DNA of 64,000 nt from Nicotiana tabacum (GCF_000715075.1 NC_134080.1:73811291-73875290); one strand, 5' to 3'; numbered from the stretch's first letter, positions 42,251 to 54,533 are shown. Translations and numbers: made by a program. Notes: a model not told the origin generated them from the letters alone.

Positions 42251-45200
42251 TGTCGCACCACATTTTTACCGCGCCGCGAGGCACGTGGGGAGTTTTCTCC
42301 AATTAAAGGACAGTCTAAACGGGATTTATTTAATTATTTAAGAGTCGCCACCTGGGAATTTTAAGGCGTCCCAAGTCACCAATTTTAATCCCTGAATCAA
42401 GGAGAATATGACTCTGTTTATTATTCTGCGAACCAGAAATCATGAGTAAGGAATTCTGTTAATCCGGAAGAAGGTGTTAGGCATTTCCAAATTCCGTGGT
42501 TCTAGCACGGTCGCTTAACTGTTTTTATTATTGGCTTAATTATCTTGATTTTTATTAAATACTTTTTGTTACGTGATTTTTCTACCGCTTTTACTTATTG
42601 TGATTAAAGACCGTTCTTTTGAATCGAATTATGCGTACGTATATTCGTGTTATAAATTAAAAAGATGCGGAATTGTGTCACGCGTACGTGTACACAATAA
42701 CTTTTGATAATATATTTATTAAGCAATCATTTTTCGAGATTGTGTTGAATCAAGAATATTTGTTTTTCTTAAATATTTAACCGCACATCGCGGGTTTTTA
42801 TGAAATTAATTTAACGTCCTCGGAGAAATACTTTAAAATATTCGCTCGAAATTGCGCGTACGCATAATCCGAATTTGCTTTTAAATATAATCAGGGTACG
42901 CGAACGTATTCCTAATTGCGCAAAATACTGTAATGGTATTATAGAATTTCCACAAAATGTTTATTATATCACGAGAAATCTCCATTTAAGATACCCTTTA
43001 ATTCTTGAAAAAGAATCCACAATTTATTAAATGTTGCTCGTCGATTAGAATTTCCGCGTATAATTTATGTTTATCCAAGACTATTCAAATTCAAAATAAA
43101 GAATAAGAACATGATTAATACTATTCTTCACAAATACAACATATATATACATATACCAAAGAATGAGGGACATATGAAACTCACAAAATAATTTATGAAG
43201 GGAAGAATATTTTTTCAAGAACTTTTATTATTTCTATTTAGTGCAAGTCCTATTTCTAATTGTCGTTGATAAAAATGTTGCAATTTGTATATCTCATCTT
43301 ATTCTCATATACTTGCTTTTAGTCTAATAGGCCTAATTATTTATTTAGGATGGTAAATAGGCATCAAATTGATAATAAAGGGAATTATTGTACAAATTGA
43401 TTAACAACATTGCCTTACATGCCACATATTTGTATGTCTTGAAACATTCGTAGCACTTCAACATCATAATGAGCCATAACAACTCAACTTACCATCCACT
43501 GATGGTTCTATAGATACCTGCTATCTTATACATAAAAATAATACCAACACCATTTTACCTTATTTAACAATAGATATTACTACTGTAGTTTTCTTGATAC
43601 TTCTACATTACTTTCTTACTTAGCTAACAACAAAATTAAATAATGACCAACATTCATGCCATATTCCCTACTTTGACAATTCAAATATAACTATACTAAT
43701 GAGACTTCGAAATGGATAATATTATTACAAACTTTTACGCGAATTTCAAAATAAGATGATTAACTAATAGCCATAGTGTTGAATTCACTACTAGTTAACC
43801 AACATGAAATAAAACAGAAATTTACACTAAAGGACTTAGATGAGTAAAAAGCAAAATTATAACTCCAAACTTCATTTATTTGCCGTGTTGAAGCTTTTCG
43901 CAACCTGAGTTTAAAAGGTATGTACCTGGAAATGGAGGTAGAAGAAGTAAATTTCAGCAGTAGCAGCAGTAACAAAATCAGCAGAATATACCAATAACAC
44001 AGCAAGTCTGAACAAGACCCGTTAACCCAGATGAACAGTGACAGAAGCTTGAGGAAAATTTCAGATTTGAGCCGAACAATATTCACAAGCAAACAACGGA
44101 CAGATTCTAGAAAGATAACATTTCAGATTTCAGTTTCTTTCCTCTACCCGTTTCAGATTCCTATTTCATATTTCTTTCTTTCTAAATCAGATTGTTTCTC
44201 CTCTTAAAATCTGATAAGTTCTCCTAAATTCTTAAAATCTGCTTTCAAATCTGATTTTTTTTCCTCTTAAAGTCTGTTTTTAAACTCTCTCTAAGCTCTC
44301 AAAGTCTGTGTGTAAAACTCTCCTAAATCAGTCCCAATCCCCTCTATCTTATACAGGTCTGTCCCCCCTTTTTAAGTGCTGCCCGGACCCCCTTTATCTT
44401 TTAAAAACAGAAAATTTCCATTAAAAATCTGTTTTTTCACTTTAAATCCCATTAGGCTAACTTTTCCCTGATTTTCAGCAGCCCATTACCCTTTGTTTCC
44501 CATTATCACACTAAATAATAGCCATTAACTTTCCACTTTCAGCCCACTACTATTATCACATTACCCTACTGTTTCTATCCCAGAAATACCCTTGAAAATC
44601 CTACTGTAATTACAGTTTTTACTGCCCCAGACTAAAGACTGCCTAAATCTTAACAGGTTTATCTGAATTAAACTGTTTAGCAGCTAAAAACCAATTCCTA
44701 AATCAAACAAACATTTTGTCTTTTTAATGATAGCTAATTGATCCCACACCCAATGTCTAATAGCTAATGGACAAAACTAAATTCAGATTGAACACTGAAC
44801 TTGTATACAAACGTATTAACAATACACAGAACTTAACAGAACAAAAATCTGAATTGAAATTGAATTTAGCATAAGTGCAGGGGCATGGTCAGTATATTGA
44901 CACTGCCTGAAACTTAATACTAAGAAATCAACAGCATTTTATTGAATTTCAAACAAAGCTGATTTAATTAACGAGTATTAGTCAAACTGATTATTTACAA
45001 CAATTGTCGACAAACAACTGATAAACAGATTATTTCAAACAACATTTTCAGAAACAGAATTCTATAATATAACTAATCGACGGACTTAATCGAGTCGATT
45101 AGACACATTGTAAGTAATCACAACCAACAGAAACAATTCACATTCGGATCAAGTAGATAGGTAGGAGGCAGAATCACGGAATTAAACAAATAAAAAAATT

Positions 45201-46721
45201 AAACAGACAACTAAAATAGGCAACAACATATGTAGGAAACAAAAGAAAATAGGAAAATACCTCTGAATCTTCAATTTCATACGGACTCGAACTTGACTTT
45301 GAATTCGGACCTTTTTTTGAAATCAAACAGACCTTAGTCGAAGTATTTTCAACTGAAAATACTTCGACTAAGGTCGATTAGACCCCAATCTTCTATTTAA
45401 CTCAGGCAAATTCCATGTTTTGAAATTTTTAGGGTTTTCTGATTCTTGGATCCTAAATTCGAACACTTCTAGGCAGATTCGAAGGGAACCAAAGATGACA
45501 CAAGGGTGAGGGAGGCCTAGGGGTCGTTTGGTGTTAGTTTGGAAAGAATCTGAGTGAGTTCAGATTTGATTCGAACCTTCAAAAGAAGATTCGAAGAGTT
45601 CTGAGGCGATTCGAACCAAACCAACACCAGATCCACAACGAGGGTAGTTAGGGGAAGCCATGGTGTTAATTTGGGGCTGGTTGGTTTAGATCTAAGTTTG
45701 GCTCGAATCTTCAAATGAAGATTCGAGAACCTTTAGGAAGATTCGAGCCAAACGGCTAACATATTCGGATAGAGGAGGTTCAGGGGGTTCTAGGGTGTTA
45801 TTTTGGTGACCGGCGGCGTTGATGCCGCCGGGTTTCAGGCGGTGGGATCCAAGGGAGGCTAGGGTTAGGAGTGGGGGTTTGGGGGACGATGATGAACAGT
45901 GTAGGAGGGGGTGCTTAGTTTGGGGCCGGGGTAGGGCTTGGGACTTATATAGCGGTGGGGTGGATTGATATTGTCCGTCCGATCAAGTAAGATGAAGGGC
46001 CAGGATCAATCCACTTATCAAAACGACATTGTTTGATTTAAGTTGGGGAAAGGGTCAACCCGGGCTTGAAATGGATCGGGTTTGAGTGAGTTTTTTAAGA
46101 CCGTGGGATCAAAATGGATGAACGGTTCAGATCTAGTTGCCCTAAACGTCGTCGTTTTATTTATGCAAGGGTTGAACTGGACCGTTTGATTGCAATGAAT
46201 CAACGGCTCAGATTTGAAGTACCTCATGCGACGTCGTTTAGTCTTGTTCGAATTGGACCAGACAGGGGGATGTTGGATTGGGCTGTGAGATTCATTTCGT
46301 TTGGGCCTGGATTTTAATCCAGGTCCGATTTTCATATTCTAACTTATATTTTTATTTTATTATTAATTAATAAAATCCTAATCAAAAATTATAAAAACAA
46401 AATTATCATTACAATAATACTAATTATCTTTTAATAACTATTAACACGTAGATAAAACATTGACACATTTAAAAATAGAACGAATGCATATTTTTTGTGA
46501 TTTTATTTAAATTATCTTTCAAATGCATAATTAAATCCTATATGCATGCAACATGTATTTTATTTTAATTTTCATTTCATTATGACGAAGTAAGCATTTA
46601 TGAACATAACACAAATATTTAACACCACGCAAATTTAAAAATTACACAGTAAAAGAAATTTATTTTATTTTTTGATTTATTTTGGAGTAGTTTTTCGTAA
46701 GGCAAAAATCACGTGCTCACA
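42251..46721 (-). repeat. 5' LTR of Ogre-like element B
   Basis: Copy of 24060-28534. On the element strand it begins TGTGAGCACGTGA at 46721 and ends at 42251 next to the PBS. TATA box at 45945-45951 (TATATAA), GACGTC-type repeats at 46019-46241, inverted repeat at 45330-45375, second hairpin pair at 45696-45753. This copy would drive transcription of B. Confidence 0.95.
45945..45951 (-). promoter_or_regulatory. TATA box of element B 5' LTR
   Basis: The minus strand reads CGCTATATAAGTCC. It is preceded by the three GACGTC-type repeats and followed by a C-rich transcribed leader. This is the promoter expected to produce B genomic RNA. Confidence 0.7.
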
Positions 46722-46726
46722 CCTAT
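46722..46726. repeat. Right target-site duplication of element B
   Basis: CCTAT, the partner of CCAAT at 24055-24059, with one substitution. The A reading frame resumes directly after it. Confidence 0.85.
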
Positions 46727-47937
46727 CTTTAAGCTGTTAAAGAAAGACGCTACAGTCAAGTGGAAAAATGAATGTCAGGAGGTGTTTGATAAGATAAAGG
46801 GGTATTTGTGAAATCCACCCGTGTTGGTTCCGCCAGAACCAGGGCGACCTTTAATTCTATATTTAACGATACTGGACAATTCGTTCGGTTGTGTATTGGG
46901 TCAACATGATATCACCAGAAGGAAGGAGAAAGCCATCTATTACCTTAGCAAGAAGTTCACACCCTACAAGGTTAAGTATACTCATCTTGAAAGGACATGT
47001 TGTGCCCTAACTTGGGTGGCACAGAAGCTGAAACACTATTTGTCATCTTATACTACTTACCTCTTATCTCGTTTGGATCCATTAAAGTATATCTTTCAGA
47101 AGCCTATGCCCACAGGGAGGCTTGCAAAGTAGCAGATCCTGCTCACAGAGTTTGACATTTTCTACATGACTCGGACTGCGATGAAAGCACAGGCCTTGGC
47201 GGACCATCTGGCCGAGAATCCGGTTGATGAAAATTATGAACCTTTGAAGACTTATTTCCCTGATGAAGAGGTGATGCATGTTGAAAAGTTGGAACAAGTT
47301 GAGAAACTAGGATGGATAATTTACTTTGATGGGGTCTCAAACATGAAAGGCATGGGAATAGGAGTGGTGCTTATTTCTGAAACAGGGCAACATTACCCTG
47401 TTACAGCTCAGCTTCGTTTTTATTGTACGAACAACATGGCAGAATATGAGGCATGTATCTTGGGGTTGAGATTAGCTGTAGATATGGGTGTCCAGGAAGT
47501 CTTGGTCATGGGTGACTCGGACCTACTGGTACACCAAATTCAAGGAAAATGGGAAACATGGGACTTAAAGCTTATACCGTACCGACAATGTTTGCATGAG
47601 CTTTGTCAGCAGTTTCAGTCGATAGAGTTCAAGCACATTCTAGGGATTCATAATGAAGTGGCCGATGCGTTGGCTACTCTGGCGTCGATGTTACACCATC
47701 CGGATAAGGCTTACGTGGACCCTTTGCTGATTCAGGTCCGCGATCAACACGCTTATTGTAATGTGGTGGAAGAGGAACTTGACAGTGAGCCGTGGTTTCA
47801 TGACATCAAGGAATATATCAGGATGGGTGTGTATCCGATACAGGCCACAGGTGATCAGAAACAAACAATTCGACGGTTGGCAAGCGGGTTTTTCCTTAGT
47901 GGAGGAGTGTTGTACGAAAGAACTCCAGACCTCGGGT
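46727..47937 (+). pseudogene. RT end, dual RNase H and integrase start of A
   Basis: Continuation of A from 24059. The RT thumb is followed by the degenerate first RNase H (ILYLTILDNSFGCVLGQ), with stops TGA at 46809 and TAG at 47130 (Trp in B). From 47166 a second RNase H is open: IYFDGVSNMKGMGIG, NMAEYEACILGL, MGDSDLLVHQIQGKWE, HNEVADALATLAS. The integrase starts (FFLSGGVLYERTPDLGL) but is cut at about 47937, where LTR sequence of element C begins. The rest of integrase, the 3' region and the 3' LTR of A are gone. Confidence 0.9.
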
Positions 47938-48193
47938 TGTACCGAAATGGGGATAAAATTAGCAATTATCTTTTTGTATTTTTTCAAAGATTATACTAAA
48001 AATAAGAAACCTAGTAAAATAGTATGACTACAAAACATTAACGAAACTTTTTTGTTTTGTAATTTTTATTTTTTATGATAAAATAAAGTAGAAGAGTCAA
48101 AGCTAGTTGAAATAATTATATTAGACCTAAACTAAGTATTTAAATGCTAAAATATGTAAAATCTTGGGGAGGGTCAAAAATTACATGTCTATA
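47938..48193 (-). repeat. 3' LTR of element C, second part
   Basis: Matches 59050-59303, the start of C's LTR on its own strand. It ends with TATAGACATGT (minus strand), a mutated TGTAGACATG. It resumes the LTR that is interrupted at 11313. The join to A at about 47937-47940 shares only a few bases (TGT), so it looks like a deletion junction. Confidence 0.85.
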
Positions 48194-48206
48194 GTTGCTC
48201 CTCTTT
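48194..48206 (-). other. Polypurine tract of element C
   Basis: The minus strand reads AAAGAGGAGCAAC immediately before the 3' LTR, one base different from B. Confidence 0.8.
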
Positions 48207-48327
48207 GACTGAAAATAAGAAGTATTTTAGACGAAGAACGACGAGACATGTTTTTTGACCCGACCCTTATTTAAAGAGACCAAAAACTAAAAGAAATGAG
48301 AATGTAACCGAGCCCTGGTATCTGAGA

Positions 48328-48374
48328 TGCCTACATATCCTTGTCTATAAAGGAATCATGCCACATGTAGTTCA
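48328..48374 (-). ncRNA. Conserved stem-loop, copy C4 (before PPT)
   Basis: The outer arms CTACAT (48331-48336) and ATGTAG (48365-48370) pair, and the inner arms TCCTT (48338-48342) and AAGGA (48350-48354) pair; both are perfect. Closest in sequence to B3, which stands at the same place in B. Confidence 0.7.
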
Positions 48375-48884
48375 AAAGTAGGAACAGTGATGGATTATAC
48401 TGAGGTGGAGAGCCGGTCGAGGTGCCATTCCGTCTTGGTTCCGGTTCGTTGTCCTGTTATTACATCAAAAATCAAAAAATAAAAAATACTAACTAAGGCT
48501 GTCAACTACGAGTTACAAGATTCCTATTTATAAATCTTCTGAAGCTTGATCTTGAGTCTTGAATGGTTCTTCATGCAGACTTTAGATTTGAACCTTGGCG
48601 CTTGTTAGCTGTAGGTGCTAGCTCATTCTTCTTCATCTTTTCGGATCAAGACCGGGCATGTAGAGCTTGTGACTTCAACCATGTCTTGAGTTGTTCACAT
48701 CTTTCATCTGCTTCTGCATTTGGATTCACTTCCCTCTTTGTTTTCCTTTCTTTCTTTTTTCTTGGATTGATACTTCTTCTTCGGTCATCTCAAACCCCTG
48801 TGCCTTGAGATAAAACCCTTATTCTTCAAACAACTCGTTCTATCTCCGATTTGAAACTTGAAATGAATTCTGAAATGACTTCTC

Positions 48885-49465
48885 TTGTTTTCCAAATGGG
48901 CGCCTGATTGTCAAAACTTGAGCTATATTCCCTTGTTCTCCAGGTGGGCGCCTAATTGCCAAAACATGAACTGTATTCCCTTGTCCTCCAGGTAGGCGCC
49001 TGATTGCCAAAACTTGAACTGTATTCCCTTGTTCTCCAGGTAGGTGCATGATTGCCAAAACTTGACCTGTATTCCCTTGTTATCCAGGTGGGCGCCCGAT
49101 TGCCAAAACTTGAACTGTATTCCCTTGTTCTATAGGTGGGCGCCTGATTACCAAAAACTTCAACTCTATTCCCTTGTTCTCCAGGTGGGTGCCTGATTGT
49201 CTAAACTTGAATTGTATTCCCTTGTTCTCCAGATGTACGCCTGATTGGTATTCCCTTGTTCTCTAGGTGGGCGCCTGATTGCCAAAACTTGAACTGTATT
49301 CCCTTGTTCTCCAGGTGGGCGCCTGATTGCCAAAACTTGAATTGTATTCCCTTGTTCTCCAGGTGGGCGCCTGATTGCCAAAACTTGGACTGTATTCCCT
49401 TTTTTTCCAGGTGGGCACCTGATTGCCAAAAACTTGAACTGTATTCCCTTGTTCTCCAGGGGGCA
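48885..49465 (-). repeat. 13-unit tandem array in C 3' region
   Basis: About 13 units of 47-50 bp with the plus-strand core CTCCAGGTGGGCGCCTGATT, followed by GCCAAAACTTGAACTGTATT and CCCTTGTT. It is more diverged than the B array. The core is nearly the same word as in B, although the rest of the unit differs. Confidence 0.9.
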
Positions 49466-49589
49466 CCTGCCATTACAACAATACAGACAAAACAACAGAA
49501 ATGTTTCTTCCCCAGTTTGGTATCTGGGCACATCTGTGAGTGTTAATCGAATCATGTTACCTAAAAGAGCTCTAAGAATTTAAAAGCTA

Positions 49590-49955
49590 AATTCCATTAT
49601 CGAGGAGGGCCCTGAAAACTTCAAATTAATCTCATCTTAAGAGTGACAACTTTAAAGCTAAATTATATTTTCTAAAGGTAGAGCTTACGCTAAATCTTGT
49701 TATCTATGAAGGTCTTGAAATTTAACTAGGTCCCATTATCTAGGAGGGTCCTGAAAACTTTCAAAATTAAATCCCATTATCTGGGAGAGCCGTAAAAGTT
49801 TTAAATTAAATCCCATTATCCAGGAGGGTCCTGAAAACCTAAAACTAAATCGCATTATCTAGGAGGGTCCTGAACACTTAAAACTAAATCTCATTATCCA
49901 GGAGGGTCCTGAAAACTTAAAACTAAATCCCATTATCCAAGAGGGTCTTGAGAAG
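49590..49955 (-). repeat. Second tandem array in C 3' region
   Basis: Five to seven recognisable units of about 39 bp, for example AAACTAAATCCCATTATCC followed by AGGAGGGTCCTGAAAACTTA. The left units are badly decayed. The core CAGGAGGGTCCTG is a perfect five-pair hairpin with a GGG loop. Confidence 0.85.
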
Positions 49956-50847
49956 CCGAGAATGAACTTACCTGAGCCATGCTCTCTCCTTGGAGGATCT
50001 CTGCAGAACGAACAAAATTCCTTTCCCCTGAACCATGCTTTCATCATGGAGGGTTCCAGCAGATCGAACAAATTTTTTTCCCCTTCTCAAAAACCGCCTT
50101 TGTGCTGACAAAATTTGGGCATGGCACTTGAAAAAATTTAAGTTTCCAAGCATTGATTTGGACATACTCTTCGTCCCTGTTTCAAACAAAGAAAACTTGT
50201 GAGTTTAAACATGGTGGTTGGTTTGTGGCCTTGACTTTGAGGGAGATTGCTCCTTCACTTCCCATGATAACTTTGATTTCAACTCGAAAGACCTTGCTTG
50301 TTTATTGATTGACCACTTTCTCTGTCACCCTTATCATAGAAAATACCTCTAATCCGTTCAAACCCAATACCCTTTATCTGTTGCATTGTGATAATGAATT
50401 GACATATACAGAACCTTTGTATTTCACATGAATCCCAAAGCACGTTGATTGTTACCAACTCAGTGCGCATAATGTTCTTTCCTGACGTATGCCACTTTGA
50501 TGTGCTAGCTAGATTTCGTTTTGTGCAATTGGAAAACTGATGGCAGATTTTGAAGTCATTTCTCACTTGTTCTGACCAAACAGACTCTAGGAAGAAGAAG
50601 TAAACAAGACAAAAGGAACAGAGTAAAGGACGATGGAAAGAGATGATTCCTAACAAGAAAACTACAAAGTAGAAACTTATCAGATATGGATACTAACTCT
50701 AATGACCATGACATGCACATTTGGATTAAGTGGCCTCATCTGTCAAGCAAGTCTGATGTTTAACTCTTGTTATACCCCTAAACAATGAAACTGGGCTTCA
50801 ATGCTCCGATTATGTAATCTGATTCACGATCCTTATTCAACTTGTAG

Positions 50848-50975
50848 TGCCCGAAGGGTTTTCACCATCAAGCATCTCTCATTTTGTTCTTTCTCTCAAC
50901 TCACCATCGCCTTATGGTGCCTGTGAAGGTTTTCATCAATAAGACTCTCTCATTTTGTTCTTTTCTTCTTATTTC
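50848..50975 (-). repeat. Repeat block shared with B 3' region
   Basis: Two full units and a partial one with GGTTTTCACCATCAAG, CTCTCATTTTGTTCTTT and CGCCTTATGGTGCC, matching 31096-31275 of B. Confidence 0.7.
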
Positions 50976-51316
50976 CTCTGATTCTGCAGATGACAAGGCA
51001 TTAACTATGGTAAAAACATCATATACTCTTAGCATGTCTAAACTCAGCACCCTCAAAGATTATCTGGGAGGTCTTTTTGGACTGTAATGTGGCTTTTGGA
51101 CAGGGTTAGAAAGAAAGGATGTCATAAAGATCCAAAATAACTAAGATAACATGGTTAATTTATTTACAACTTTTAGAATCCACTTCAAAACTTTGCCCCA
51201 ATTTCTAAAACAAGAGAACTTGATTCTGTTTTTTTATGGAGTTACTAAGAAAGACTACCCCACTCTCGACTTTGTGGGATTATGAAATATTTTATTTGTA
51301 TGACCGAACCGTAAGG

Positions 51317-51363
51317 CTGCCTACGTATCTTGTGGTGACAAGAATCAGGTCAAACGTAGTTCA
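51317..51363 (-). ncRNA. Conserved stem-loop, copy C3 (after integrase relic)
   Basis: The outer arms CTACGT (51321-51326) and ACGTAG (51354-51359) give six pairs. The inner arms TCTTG (51328-51332) and CAAGA (51339-51343) give five. This is the best-paired copy of the nine. Confidence 0.75.
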
Positions 51364-51649
51364 CACGACTACTTTTTGTTGCTATTTTCTTTTATTTTCT
51401 TTTTCTTTTTCCTTTTTTTTTTATTTTTTTCTCTTTTTTTTTGGAATGAACTTTCTAAAATAAACTTATGTGGACATGAACTTTTTTTTTGTATGACTCT
51501 AACTTGATTCCAAAAGAGGGGAAGTCAAAGAAATCCGTACAAGCTCAAAAGGGTACCAAATGGTATAAAGTGTTTAGATAGCTGAAAGAGGGCACCAATC
51601 TCTAAGAATACCAAGTATAACACATGCAACTTGAGAATAAAAAAGAAGA

Positions 51650-52092
51650 TCATGCACAATATTTCTTTTGCAGCTTCGACATTGATAACACTGATATGCC
51701 TTCCATTTTTGTTAGTGCCATGTCAAGTACAGAACTCTCGTTGGGTAATTTCTTCTTCACAATGGATACCCTCTGTCTACTTGGAGAAAAATCCCTTCAC
51801 TTTATCCTGTAACTTGAGATGCACTTGAACTCAAAGTTGTTTTCTTCAAATTGTTGGGACACACTCTCTTGTCACAATTTCGTGTCGTCCTATTAACTTT
51901 CCAAATTATCTGCTCCAGTTTCACATGGTTCGGGCTTCAAATGATCTCAAAATGTCCAAATCTGTACTTATTTCCCTTAAGTACCCCTATCATCTTCAAA
52001 ATTGTTTCATTGCTTCATGATTAAAATAACATTTAAGATCAGGTCTAGAATTATGCGTGCATATCATATCACTAGGGTTAGCAGGAAAAGAA
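51650..52092 (-). pseudogene. pol relic of element C: RT start fused to integrase end
   Basis: Directly after the intron acceptor at 52093 the minus strand reads SDMICTHNSRPDL, the counterpart of the SDMACIRN start of the second exon in B. Within about 80 bp this gives way to sequence resembling the integrase C-terminus, ending with a KLQKKYCA-like end that matches KRYYA of B, stop at 51650. All of RT, RNase H and the integrase core is missing. The relic has stops and frameshifts. Confidence 0.65.
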
Positions 52093-52365
52093 CTATAAAA
52101 GGAAAAGAGAACTACACAAAAATGACTAGAAATAACAGAAAATAGAAAATTGCATTAGACAGACGGTGAAAACGTTTGAACAACAAGACAAGCAAAATAA
52201 ACTGGGGTACAACCTTGGAACAAACCTAGATAACGCTAAATGAGTTACTACGACTAAAGGAACTAGGCAAAATAAAAAGGATAGAAGGGTTTGAGTCACA
52301 AGACAATATCCGGATTGCAACCCTGAAATAACCCGAACAACAGAAATGACAACAAAATGAACCAC
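52093..52365 (-). other. Predicted Ogre intron in element C
   Basis: On the minus strand the donor is GTGGTTC at 52365, preceded by GAGTCTTG as in B. The acceptor CTTTTATAG ends at 52093; 273 nt. The exon edges align with B even though the flanking pol is deleted, so the splice unit was retained. Confidence 0.65.
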
Positions 52366-54150
52366 CAAGACTCCTTCCTGGCTAGCCAAGAAAGGAACGT
52401 CTTTCCAATTACCAAGCTCGACATCTTAGCCACTGAGTTCCATATTAATATTACCAAGACCATTACCAATTTCAATATCATTAACTTCACCAAGTGGCTC
52501 ATTGACTCCTTTGACCAACCCTTTGTCATTACAAACTATCTCAACAATCTGTGCGTTGTCATGTACCTTTAGAGGATTATGTATGACACTTGGGATATAA
52601 CTACCTTGGACCACAATTATTCCTTCTTGAATCATTATTTCCATTTCCCTTTTCAAAGCATGACAATCTTCAATGCTATGCCCCTGGACATTAGAGTGGT
52701 ACATGTACCGTATAGTAGGATCAAATCCTTTTGCATATGGGTCCGACGTATAGCCGAGGAGCGACTCAATCAATGTTTTAACTTTTCAAACAAGTTTGTG
52801 TAGGATTCTCCAATGGGTGTGAAATTATATTTTTGCCTTTGTTTCCCTCCATGCCCCAGCTTTCTAGGGTTGTTGGATTCTCGGAAATGTTGTGAAGGCG
52901 CACGAGAATTTTGGGATGCTGGTGCTCGCCCTAAGGAATGACCTAGTGGTTGGACAGATGGCCAGATGTTGTTCGAAGGATAATATTGGGGTGGATTATG
53001 TGGAGCTTGGGGATGTTCATGGGGTCGGTATTGAGGCTGAAAGCATTTAGAAGGAATGTCCACTGGATCCTGTCGTTGGCGAGGCTCAGCAACATCTTTT
53101 CTATTAATCGGAGGACTGACCCGAGCAAGTTGTTCGTTTCATCTGAACCAAAAATCCCTAAAACTTTCTTTGGGTTTCTTTTCCATTCGAGATAGGGAGG
53201 AGCGGCCCGGGATAATGTCTTCATTGTGCTGACAGTGCCAAATAAAATCTTGAATCATGTCACTCTATGTATGCCACTTACTGACATCTTGACGAGTATG
53301 ACATTCCAAGGCTGCCCCAGTTAAATTCTCACTGAAATATGCCATCAATAATTCATCTTTCCCGCAAATACTTCTCATTTCACTGCAATAACCCCTCTGA
53401 TGGGCTACTGGATCTCCACGCCCATCATACAAATTAAACTTTGGCATTTTAAACCCCGCAGATAGTTGGATATCGGGAAACAAGCATAAGTCTTTGTAAG
53501 ACACGCTTATCTTGCTCCCTATCCCTTGCATGTGTCCTAAAGACTGCTCTAAGATTTTCACCTTCCTAGTTATCTCATCTTGCTCCATTGTCTTAACAAG
53601 CTTTTCAATTTCACCGGGAGGCTCAAAATGAGAAGCGTGAGAGGATGGAACCGAGACCTTAAAGTTAGTTCTGGAGCACAGTGTTGGGCATCGGGGACTT
53701 TGAACACAGTCTCGTTGGAGGATCGAGGAAAAATAGCTGGTGGAGGAGCTGCAAAAGCATGAGTGGCCAAAGGAGCGGGATATGAGGTGGTTTTGGCGGG
53801 TGGAGTGTGAAAAGGTTGCAGGTAGACATCGGCAACAGTAGGAGCTGGATTTGTGACAATGGCGGAATGGTGACAAGGCTTTCAGTGTAATTAGCGGGAA
53901 CTAATGGTGGAGGACGCCCACTAATCCAGGCCTGGAATATTTCGGCCATCTGTCCATTCAACCTTAAGACCTCTTCTTTCAACTCAGATTCTGATTCAAC
54001 AATTCCCTTAGACGGATCAATGACCCCTGTGCCCAACTCTTTGCCAGCCATGCCTACCTTGCTCTTTGACCTTGTATTGTATGAATGAGTTACCTTAAGA
54101 ACCACAAATCGACCACCCTTCTGCTTAATGAAGATAACAAAAAGGAACAA
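52366..54150 (-). pseudogene. gag relic of element C, with protease tail
   Basis: The N-terminus has a helical run ELKEEVLRLNGQMAEIFQAW (54150-53900). Core pieces VSYKDLCLFPDIQLSAGFKM and DELLMAYFSENLTGAALE lie at 53265-53560. A stretch equivalent to the middle of B gag is missing. NFTPIGESYTNLFEKLKH (about 52775) and a knuckle-like YHSNVQGHSIEDCHALKREM (about 52690) follow. Protease is absent except a short tail at 52366-52440, ending at the intron. At least three frame changes and several stops are present, so it does not encode a working Gag. Confidence 0.78.
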
Positions 54151-54482
54151 AATGAGGTCATCAAGTTAGCGTTAGGGCATTTAACAACTAAAAATATCAC
54201 ACTGCGTGCAATGCACCTAGCAACAATTAACGGTTCAAGAAAGACTTCGAGGGTCACAAGGTCACTTGGCATCATCCCAATTTGTCCGTTTGAATCTTCT
54301 CTTTTTTCTTCTTTTCTAGCACTGCTTGGTTTTTTATTTCCTTTCTCCTTTTTTCTTTTGCTTATCGCTTTCTTTCCTCTTATTTCTCACATCTCATAAT
54401 TTCATCTCCTTTTGTTTTTCTTTTTTTTTCTTTCTTTTTTTCCTTTTTCTTTTAATAAAAAAATTCGATCGAACCCTATGTA

Positions 54483-54533
54483 GGTTGCCTACATATCATG
54501 ATACCGCATGAATCAGATCTTTGCATAGTTCGG
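54483..54533 (-). ncRNA. Conserved stem-loop, copy C2 (before gag)
   Basis: The inner arms TCATG (54496-54500) and CATGA (54507-54511) pair perfectly. The outer arms (CTACAT at 54489-54494 and the GCATAG region at 54523-54528) keep three pairs plus a G-T pair on the RNA strand. Confidence 0.6.

Larger units (their letters stand above)
48207..51649 (-). other. 3' untranslated region of element C
   Basis: About 3.4 kb. In order from the PPT: stem-loop C4, unique sequence (48380-48880), a 13-unit array (48885-49465), a second array (49590-49955), two units of about 65 bp built on CCATGCT...GGAGG (49970-50070), unique sequence (50075-50840), two to three units shared with B (50848-50975), and stem-loop C3. 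Long frames at 49166-49555 (both strands) and 50279-50656 are repeat translations or chance and show no known motif. Confidence 0.75.

Noticed and set aside
24060..46721. Segmental duplication of a genomic region
   Set aside because: The two 4.5-kb copies are LTRs: TG...CA ends, 5-bp duplications, PBS and PPT adjacent.
49166..49555. 129-codon frame with repeated PPGEQGNT units
   Set aside because: Direct translation of the 49-bp array of C; frames open on both strands because the unit lacks stops.
50279..50656. 125-codon frame in C 3' region
   Set aside because: No motif, no counterpart in B, and it lies in an untranslated region; treated as chance.
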